Below, one piece after another: positions 58,719 to 64,000 of a stretch of 64,000 bases of DNA (within the stretch, counting starts at the first letter, position 1; each line of letters begins with the position of its first letter). A model generated the notes under the pieces. The model did not search any database and was not told the DNA's origin. It was given only the letters and a program-made list of their open reading frames with translations. Source of the stretch: Halolactibacillus halophilus (GTDB lineage: Bacteria; Bacillota; Bacilli; Bacillales; Amphibacillaceae); contig NZ_FOXC01000002.1 of the NCBI RefSeq assembly GCF_900115605.1, positions 62,001-126,000 of the forward strand. The letters run 5' to 3'. The position numbers and the translations under genes are program-made.

Positions 58719-58720
58719 AA

Positions 58721-59113
58721 TTAGCTTCCTCCTCTAATGACCGACTGCAGATTATTAAACTGTCCGTTCATCCGATCAATCATTGCATTGTAATGAATCT
58801 GGTTTGTTGCCAAATTTGACATCTCTTTATCAATATCGACATTGTTTCCATTGTGGTTATAAGATGTCCCCTTATTCGTTGTTACATTAAACTGATTACT
58901 TACTTCATTAAAAGTAAAATGTTTTTCATGGGTTCTTTTTGCTTCAATGTTAGTCTTTAATTCATTGTCTAAGATTGATTTAAACTCAACTTCTCTTGCC
59001 TTGTAATTCGCTGTATCCACATTAGCGATATTGTTAGCGATTGTTTTATTGTTAAGTGCTGCATAGTCTAAACCCTGTTGCAGTGAATCAAATGTACGAC
59101 TAAAAAACGTCAT
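58721..59113 (-). CDS. flgB: Flagellar rod protein FlgB
   Basis: FlgB is a proximal rod subunit and the first gene of the fla/che operon. It has 130 residues, with the N-terminal GLDYAALNNKTIANNIANVD and TANYKAREVEFKSIL. AAGGAGAGG precedes the ATG. The sigma-A promoter at 59159-59187 lies about 45 nt upstream. Confidence 0.95.
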   Translation of the reverse strand: MTFFSRTFDSLQQGLDYAALNNKTIANNIANVDTANYKAREVEFKSILDNELKTNIEAKRTHEKHFTFNEVSNQFNVTTNKGTSYNHNGNNVDIDKEMSNLATNQIHYNAMIDRMNGQFNNLQSVIRGGS

Positions 59114-59158
59114 TTTAGTCCTCTCCTTATACGTACTTTTATATACTAACCTTTTGTT

Positions 59159-59187
59159 ATTGTAGATGAAAACAATGGGATTGTCTA
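59159..59187 (-). promoter_or_regulatory. Sigma-A promoter of the fla/che operon
   Basis: The minus strand shows TAGACA (59182-59187, five of six), a 17-nt spacer and TACAAT (59159-59164, five of six). The -10 lies 45 nt upstream of the flgB start. This is the most convincing promoter in the region. Confidence 0.72.
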
Positions 59188-59544
59188 TGTTTGATAATGT
59201 CTTCCAAACACTAAGATAAAGCTCATTTTTACCTAGTTAATTATCAAGATATAAGCCCATGGAACCATTGTTTTTTTCGTTTTCTTCTCACCGTATCTTA
59301 ATCTATATCTCATCACTCTTTAACTTCTCATTATAAGGGTGTGAAACTGTATTTTTTTGCAATATTACAGCTATTCCTTTTTTATATTCCTTAAAACGGA
59401 AATGTTTTTCCGCGATTTTAACATGTAGGTCTATCATATCATTTTTATTCAACTCATGCATTATATTTCTTCAATCAACTATTTTTTACGAAAATAAGTT
59501 AAATTAAGGATGCAATATTTACTTTTTATGCCGAAGGTTCTCAT

Positions 59545-59559
59545 ATTTTTCTAAAAATT
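59545..59559. promoter_or_regulatory. CodY-box-like sequence upstream of fla/che
   Basis: ATTTTTCTAAAAATT matches 13 of 15 bases of the CodY consensus AATTTTCWGAAAATT. CodY represses the fla/che operon in B. subtilis. Here the site lies about 360 nt upstream of the best sigma-A promoter, further than expected, so another promoter in the gap may be the target. Confidence 0.42.
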
Positions 59560-59701
59560 AACCTTCTAATGAGTTTAATATCCTATACCTTTAGATGGAA
59601 CAGTGACTTGTAAAATTAGGTTGAGATGATCGCTTCAGTCAAGCCACCATTCTATGATTACTCATCCTCTAGTGGTGACATCAATATTTTTTGAAACAAA
59701 A

Positions 59702-59740
59702 AGAAGCTGTGCTTGATAAGTTATCTCAAGCACAGCTTCT
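59702..59740 (-). terminator. Rho-independent terminator after codY
   Basis: A 15-bp perfect stem (AGAAGCTGTGCTTGA, 59702-59716, with 59726-59740) and a 9-nt loop are followed on the minus strand by TTTTGTTTC. It separates the codY operon from fla/che. Confidence 0.9.
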
Positions 59741-59764
59741 CTGTTGTCATAATCAATTAATACA

Positions 59765-60550
59765 TTAATTTTGTGAAGACTTTAATTTGTGTAATTCAAC
59801 TAAGAACTTATCATTTAATACTTTGATATAGGTTCCTTTCATTCCTAAGGAACGTGACTCAATCACACCAGCTGATTCTAATTTCCGCAGGGCATTGACA
59901 ATGACTGAACGAGTAATGCCGACCCGGTCGGCAATTTTACTAGCAACGAGTAGCCCTTCTTTTCCATCAAGCTCAGCAAAAATATGTTCAATTGCTTCTA
60001 GTTCGCTATATGATAATGAACTGATTGCCATTTGCACAACAGCTTTGGAACGCGCTTCTTGTTCAATCTCTTCTGATTTTTCATGTAAGATTTCCATTCC
60101 AACAACGGTTGCGCCGTATTCGGCTAATAGCAAATCATCATTATTAAAATCCGTGTTGAGGCGACTTAAGATTAGAGTACCTAAGCGATCGCCCCCACCA
60201 ATAATCGGTACAATTGTGGTGAGACCACCTTTAAATAAATCCTTATTTTCAATTGGGAAAGCTGTATAAGGACTATCGATATCAATATTTGACGTCGTTT
60301 CTTTAAGGTTAAATAAACTTTCCGTGTATTCCACTGGGAATTGACGTTCTTCGAGCATCGCTTTCATACGTGTATTTTCGATTTGTTGATTAATTGAAAA
60401 CCCAAGTAATTTACCTTTACGGCTAACAACAAAAATATTGGCGCTCATGATTTCTTGTAGCGTTGATGCTACATCATTAAAGTTCACCGACTTACCTGTT
60501 GTTCCTTGTAATATTGAATTAATTTTTCGTGCGCGCTGTAATAATTCCAT
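59765..60550 (-). CDS. codY: Global nutrient regulator CodY
   Basis: CodY is a dimeric repressor activated by branched-chain amino acids and GTP; it controls stationary-phase, nitrogen and motility genes. The N-terminal GAF domain keeps the ligand-pocket residues Arg61, Met62, Met65 and Phe71 at B. subtilis positions. The C-terminal winged helix is seen in [20 protein letters not shown] and carries Ser215 in its recognition helix. Length is 261 residues. TGGAGG precedes the ATG. It ends the xerC-hslV-hslU-codY operon and lies upstream of the fla/che region it may control. Confidence 0.97.
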   Translation of the reverse strand: MELLQRARKINSILQGTTGKSVNFNDVASTLQEIMSANIFVVSRKGKLLGFSINQQIENTRMKAMLEERQFPVEYTESLFNLKETTSNIDIDSPYTAFPIENKDLFKGGLTTIVPIIGGGDRLGTLILSRLNTDFNNDDLLLAEYGATVVGMEILHEKSEEIEQEARSKAVVQMAISSLSYSELEAIEHIFAELDGKEGLLVASKIADRVGITRSVIVNALRKLESAGVIESRSLGMKGTYIKVLNDKFLVELHKLKSSQN

Positions 60551-60565
60551 AGTGATCCTCCATTA

Positions 60566-61945
60566 TTATAAAATATATTGACTTAAGTCTTTATCTTTTG
60601 CAATTTTTTCTAATTTATCATCGACATATTGCGGTGTAATCTCAATTTCAACCATAGCCATCGCATCTGCTTCAAATGATAAATCCTCTAGCAACTTTTC
60701 TAATATTGTATGCAATCGACGTGCCCCAATATTATCTGTTTCTTGATTGACATGAAAAGCTACTTCAGCGATTCGTTTGATGGCGTCATCAGAAAATGTG
60801 ACAGTCACTTCCTCAGTTTTCAACAGCGCTTGGTACTGCTTGAGTAAAGCATTTGAAGGTTCTGTTAAAATTTCAACAAAATCATTCACCGTTAGCTTTT
60901 CAAGTTCTACTCGTACCGGAAACCGCCCTTGCAACTCAGGAATCAAATCGGATGGCTTTGACATATGAAAGGCACCGGCAGCAATAAACAATATATGATC
61001 CGTTTTTACTGGCCCATACTTTGTTACAACTGTTGATCCTTCAATAATCGGTAAAATATCACGCTGTACACCTTCACGTGAAACGTTGGCATCACCTGAA
61101 GACTGACCACCTGCCACTTTATCAATCTCATCAATAAAGACAATACCTGCATTTTCAACTCGCTCACACGCGGTTTGATATACATCATCTAGGTCAATGA
61201 GCTTTAAAGCTTCCTCTTGCTTTAATACTTCGCGTGCTTCTGTAACTGTAAGTTTCCGCTTTTTCATTTTTTTCGGCATCATGTTTGATAGCATATCTTG
61301 CATTTGCTCCATGCCTTGATTATTTCCAGTATCAAACATACCCGGTTGTTGCTCTTCAACTTCAATCGTTACAGTGTCATTTTCTCGTTCACCTAAAGCT
61401 AATTGCCGTTTGATTTGATCACGCTTTTGCTGTTTATCTTCAGTCGGTTCATCGTCTGTTTCTGTTTCATCTGGCTGATTAAAGAACATTTCAAATGGAT
61501 TTTTAATCGTGTTTTGTCCCTTTTTACCAGTCGGTGCTAAATAATCTAATAAACGGTCATTTGCAAGCGCTTCTGCCTCATCTTGTACGAGCAAAGTACG
61601 CGCTTCTTTTTCTAAACGAATCGATGATTCCACTAAATCACGAATCATTGATTCAACATCACGACCGACATAACCGACTTCTGTGAACTTCGTTGCTTCC
61701 ACTTTAATGAACGGTGCGCCAACAAGCTTCGCTAAACGTCTGGCAATTTCTGTTTTACCGACACCCGTTGGTCCAATCATTAAAATATTTTTTGGTGCCA
61801 CCTCATCAATTAAGTCTGTTGTAAGCTGCATGCGGCGGTAACGATTTCTTAAAGCAATTGCAACAGAACGCTTAGCTTGATTTTGACCTATAATATAGTG
61901 GTCAAGTTCGTTGACAATTTCTTTCGGTGTGTATTCTTTTTTCAT
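60566..61945 (-). CDS. hslU: HslU (ClpY) ATPase of the HslUV protease
   Basis: HslU is the AAA+ unfoldase that feeds substrates to HslV. Walker A is GPTGVGKTE (about residue 57), the pore motif is GYVG (near 92), and Walker B is VFIDEIDK (near 263). The I-domain lies between about 110 and 245. Length, 459 residues, is usual for Bacillus ClpY. AGAGGTGA precedes the ATG, 15 nt after hslV. Confidence 0.96.
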   Translation of the reverse strand: MKKEYTPKEIVNELDHYIIGQNQAKRSVAIALRNRYRRMQLTTDLIDEVAPKNILMIGPTGVGKTEIARRLAKLVGAPFIKVEATKFTEVGYVGRDVESMIRDLVESSIRLEKEARTLLVQDEAEALANDRLLDYLAPTGKKGQNTIKNPFEMFFNQPDETETDDEPTEDKQQKRDQIKRQLALGERENDTVTIEVEEQQPGMFDTGNNQGMEQMQDMLSNMMPKKMKKRKLTVTEAREVLKQEEALKLIDLDDVYQTACERVENAGIVFIDEIDKVAGGQSSGDANVSREGVQRDILPIIEGSTVVTKYGPVKTDHILFIAAGAFHMSKPSDLIPELQGRFPVRVELEKLTVNDFVEILTEPSNALLKQYQALLKTEEVTVTFSDDAIKRIAEVAFHVNQETDNIGARRLHTILEKLLEDLSFEADAMAMVEIEITPQYVDDKLEKIAKDKDLSQYIL

Positions 61946-61960
61946 TCTGTCACCTCTTTA

Positions 61961-62506
61961 TTACACTAATTCTTCAATAACGATTTGATCATTTGTATAA
62001 ACACAAATCTCACCAGCAATTGTCAAGGCGTGTTGGGCAATGTCTCTTGCGCTTAAATCTTTAGCATAGCGTTTCAAACTACGCCCACTCGCAAGTGCGT
62101 AATTACCTCCAGACCCAATCGCCAGGACGTCATCATCCGGTTCAATGACCTCACCCGTTCCTGATACAAGTAGCATCGTCTCTTTATTCATAACGATTAA
62201 CATTGCTTCCAACTGTCTCAGCGCCTTATCACTTCGCCACTCTTTTGCTAATTCCACAGCGGCCCGTGTTAAGTTTCCATCAAACTTATCTAAATTGGCT
62301 TCAAATTTCTCAAATAACGTAAAAGCATCAGCAACAGAACCGGCAAATCCGGCGAGTACTTTACCGTTAAATAAACGTCTGACTTTTTTCGCCTTGTGCT
62401 TCATAACAACAGCATTACCCATTGTCACTTGACCATCACCACTCATCGCACATTGTCCATCATGCCGGACAGCAAATATTGTGGTCGCATGAAACTCTAC
62501 TGGCAT
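61961..62506 (-). CDS. hslV: HslV (ClpQ) protease subunit
   Basis: HslV is the dodecameric threonine-type protease of HslUV. The N-terminus is [17 protein letters not shown], so Thr8, the first residue of TTIFAV, is the likely nucleophile after removal of seven residues. Conserved segments [17 protein letters not shown] and [20 protein letters not shown] follow. Length is 181 residues. Residue 2 is Pro; B. subtilis CodW/ClpQ has Ser there, reported as its N-terminal nucleophile. GAGGTGA precedes the ATG. Confidence 0.94.
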   Translation of the reverse strand: MPVEFHATTIFAVRHDGQCAMSGDGQVTMGNAVVMKHKAKKVRRLFNGKVLAGFAGSVADAFTLFEKFEANLDKFDGNLTRAAVELAKEWRSDKALRQLEAMLIVMNKETMLLVSGTGEVIEPDDDVLAIGSGGNYALASGRSLKRYAKDLSARDIAQHALTIAGEICVYTNDQIVIEELV

Positions 62507-62519
62507 GTTTTCACCTCAT

Positions 62520-63425
62520 TTATTTCTTCTTCGCTCGCGGATGACTATGATCATAGACGTCTTTTAACCGATCTTTCGTCACATGCGTATACAGCTGTGT
62601 TGAAGAAAGGTGTGCATGTCCTAACAGTTCTTGTACACTCCGCAAATCTGCACCTTCATTTAATAAATGTGTTGCAAATGTATGACGCAACATATGTGGA
62701 TGTACATGCACTGTTAACGCGGCTTTTTCTGTTAATTTATTAAGGATCAATCGCATCCCTCTTGCGGTCAGCGATTTTCCCCTCGCATTTAAAAAAAGTG
62801 CTTCTGTCTCATTGTTTTGTTGTAATGATCGTCTACCCTCATTAATATATCGATTCAATGCTTGCTCAGCGTATGAACCAACGGGAATATAGCGCTCTTT
62901 ATTCCCTTTACCCAATACTTTGACGATATTAAGTGACAAGTCCAGATCTTTAAGACTTAAACCTTCGCACTCTGCCACACGCATGCCAGTTGCATACAAT
63001 ATTTCTAATAAAGCTTGGTCCCTTTGCCCTAACGGATCACCTAAATCACTTACATCAAATAATTGTGATAACTCTTCTTGATATAAAAAATCTGGCAACT
63101 TTTTGTCTTGCTTTGGTAATCGAGTGCCGATAAACGGATTATCCGATACATAGCCTTCCCTTTCCATGAATTTAAAAAACGTTCGGATGGCTGATAACTT
63201 TCTCGAAACCGTCCGGCGTGATAGTGATTGTTCATATAAATCCATTAAAAAAAGACGAACACATGCGTCATCCACTTCATTCATTTCATTGATCTGTTCT
63301 TTTTGCATAAATAGAAAGAGTTGATCAATATCATGTAAGTATTCCTTTACCGTGTAGTCGGATGCATTTTTCTCAATTTGCAAATACATTTTGAATTGAT
63401 CTTTGTAGATTGAAAATGCTTGCAT
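62520..63425 (-). CDS. xerC: Site-specific tyrosine recombinase XerC (CodV)
   Basis: XerC resolves chromosome dimers at dif with XerD. A SAM-like N-terminal domain (about 1-95) precedes the catalytic domain, with Arg in YATGMRVAECEGL, the HxLR motif in HPHMLRHTFATHLLNEG, the second His in LLGHAHLSSTQ and the Tyr nucleophile in LYTHVT. Length is 301 residues from the ATG at 63425; a TTG one codon earlier is less likely. GGGAGG lies 8 nt upstream. In B. subtilis trmFO lies between topA and this gene; here only a promoter region does. Confidence 0.94.
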   Translation of the reverse strand: MQAFSIYKDQFKMYLQIEKNASDYTVKEYLHDIDQLFLFMQKEQINEMNEVDDACVRLFLMDLYEQSLSRRTVSRKLSAIRTFFKFMEREGYVSDNPFIGTRLPKQDKKLPDFLYQEELSQLFDVSDLGDPLGQRDQALLEILYATGMRVAECEGLSLKDLDLSLNIVKVLGKGNKERYIPVGSYAEQALNRYINEGRRSLQQNNETEALFLNARGKSLTARGMRLILNKLTEKAALTVHVHPHMLRHTFATHLLNEGADLRSVQELLGHAHLSSTQLYTHVTKDRLKDVYDHSHPRAKKK

Positions 63426-63599
63426 CAAAACATCCTCCCAGTTAACCGATTAAATCAAACGTATCATATTCTCTCGCTTTTAGCAACTAATTTACCGAAT
63501 TGCTTTAACAATCTGAATCGTCTAATATTTCGATACTTATGTTATCAACAACCCATATCTCATTTCACCATGTCAAGTGTTTTTACTTACCAACGGATA

Positions 63600-63628
63600 A
63601 TTATATAGTTGTTTAATTTGATTGTCAA
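63600..63628 (-). promoter_or_regulatory. Consensus sigma-A promoter of xerC-hslV-hslU-codY
   Basis: The minus strand shows a perfect TTGACA (63623-63628), a 17-nt spacer and a perfect TATAAT (63600-63605). It would give a leader of about 170 nt before xerC. Confidence 0.85.
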
Positions 63629-63630
63629 TG

Positions 63631-63645
63631 AATTTTCACACAAAT
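63631..63645. promoter_or_regulatory. CodY-box-like sequence beside the codY operon promoter
   Basis: AATTTTCACACAAAT matches 12 of 15 bases of AATTTTCWGAAAATT and lies 2 nt upstream of the consensus -35. If real, CodY would act on its own operon. The match is moderate. Confidence 0.4.
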
Positions 63646-63711
63646 CGACCAATTGTAATGATTGTGATTTTACTGACGACAACTCTATGCGATACTTTGC
63701 ACGTGGATATT

Positions 63712-63747
63712 GTAAAAGGGTACGCCTAACAAGGCGTACCCTTTTAC
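63712..63747 (-). terminator. Rho-independent terminator after topA
   Basis: A 16-bp perfect stem (63712-63727 with 63732-63747, core GGGTACGCC) and a 4-nt loop lie 3 nt past the topA stop. The arm ends TTTTAC on the minus strand. Confidence 0.88.
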
Positions 63748-63750
63748 CAA

Positions 63751-64000
63751 TTATGATTGTTGTTCTTCTTTGTAATCACAACTTGAACATTGAATTTGTG
63801 TTCCTTTTTTTACTTTCTTTTCAACTAACATCTCATTACACTTTGGACAAGGTCGTTCGATTGGTTTATCCCATGATAAGAAATCACAGTCTGGATATTG
63901 GTCGCAGCCATAAAAGGTACGTTTCTTTTTAGACTTGCGTTCAACGATTTGCCCCTTTTTACATTTAGGACAAGCAACACCAATCTCTTTAAGAATCGGT
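63751..64000 (-). CDS. topA: DNA topoisomerase I, C-terminal end (partial)
   Basis: Only the last ~83 codons are in the window. They encode zinc-finger repeats of bacterial topoisomerase I: a Cys pair in YPDCDF, then RPCPKC and, at the end, [12 protein letters not shown]. These fingers bind single-stranded DNA behind the nicking domain, which lies beyond the right edge. The gene ends at a TAA followed by a strong terminator. Its neighbour xerC is as expected for Bacillaceae. Confidence 0.9.
   Translation of the reverse strand, partial: PILKEIGVACPKCKKGQIVERKSKKKRTFYGCDQYPDCDFLSWDKPIERPCPKCNEMLVEKKVKKGTQIQCSSCDYKEEQQS

Larger units (their letters stand above)
59114..59764. other. 651-nt AT-rich control region of the fla/che operon
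   Basis: No credible gene is present. From codY towards flgB it holds the codY terminator, a -35-like TTGACT (59637-59642) with a poor -10, a CodY-like box (59545-59559), an extended -10-like TGATATGAT on the minus strand (59433-59441), a small hairpin (59397-59412), an isolated TATAAT (59330-59335), and the best sigma-A promoter (59159-59187). I could not find a sigma-D (TAAA-N15-GCCGATAT) or SwrA/DegU-type signature with confidence. Confidence 0.6.
63426..63750. other. Promoter region between topA and xerC
   Basis: This 325-nt gap holds the topA terminator, a CodY-like box and a consensus sigma-A promoter, then a transcribed leader of about 170 nt. The leader also contains a second TTGACA on the minus strand without a matching -10. 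No gene was found; trmFO, common here in Bacillaceae, is absent. Confidence 0.65.

Noticed and set aside
59114-59764. Sigma-D promoter for fla/che
   Set aside because: No sequence close to TAAA-N15-GCCGATAT was found on the minus strand, so none is annotated.
62520-63425. Phage or island integrase
   Set aside because: Although a tyrosine recombinase, its size and its position between topA and hslV identify it as the housekeeping XerC/CodV. No att-like repeats or phage genes adjoin it.
63420-63932. Plus-strand open frames in the topA-xerC gap
   Set aside because: They cross the topA terminator and the topA coding end, lack RBS, and look like non-coding AT-rich DNA.
1-64000. CRISPR arrays, insertion sequences, tRNA or rRNA genes, defence islands
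   Set aside because: No regularly spaced repeats, transposase-like frames, or structural RNA sequences were recognised anywhere in the window.

Overview
The window is a 64 kb stretch of a low-G+C (roughly 40% by eye) Gram-positive chromosome in which every gene I support lies on the minus strand. Transcription therefore runs from high to low coordinates. Gene content and order match the conserved Bacillaceae block from topA/codY through the fla/che operon and the rpsB-tsf-pyrH-frr, polC-nusA-infB and rpsO-pnp clusters to asd-dapG-ftsK. The chemotaxis and flagellar set (CheC, CheD, FliY, SwrB, SwrD, SigD, FlhF, FlhG) is of Bacillus type. Several genes usual at these positions in sporulating bacilli are missing: dxr, dapA, the spoVF (dpaAB) genes, rnjB, tepA, ylxY/mlpA and trmFO. 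A reduced, motile, possibly non-sporulating halophilic or alkaliphilic Bacillaceae lineage (Halolactibacillus/Amphibacillus-like) would fit, but that placement is inference.

Layout from the right end in transcription order: (1) the 3' end of topA with a terminator; a 325-nt gap holding a consensus sigma-A promoter and a CodY-like box; then xerC-hslV-hslU-codY with a strong terminator. (2) A 651-nt AT-rich non-coding region with a good sigma-A promoter, then the fla/che operon of 35 genes from flgB (59113) to swrB (30766), which builds the basal body, export gate, hook and C-ring, the chemotaxis phosphorelay and sigma-D. (3) rpsB-tsf with a clear promoter, then pyrH-frr, then uppS-cdsA-rseP-proS (dxr absent), polC, and rimP-nusA-ylxR-ylxQ-infB-ylxP-rbfA-truB-ribF, punctuated by intercistronic hairpins. 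(4) rpsO, pnp, a small unrecognised membrane protein with a hairpin-bearing leader, asd-dapG, ftsK/spoIIIE, a GntR-family regulator, and a nucleoside-type ABC importer (lipoprotein plus ATPase) that runs off the left edge.

The genes form four functional groups: motility and chemotaxis; translation and RNA turnover (S2, EF-Ts, RRF, NusA, IF-2, RbfA, TruB, S15, PNPase); envelope lipids and DNA replication or segregation (UppS, CdsA, RseP, PolC, XerC, TopA, FtsK); and nutrient sensing and uptake (CodY, nucleoside importer, aspartate-family amino acids). I found no prophage, insertion sequence, CRISPR array, tRNA, rRNA or defence system. No undescribed multi-gene system is apparent. The points most worth a second look are the small RBM-like membrane protein and its leader, the missing dxr, the CodY-like boxes, and a family of similar hairpins in the polC-truB region. 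Where a strong ribosome-binding site (RBS) lies inside the longest reading frame, starts were moved to the codon it serves.
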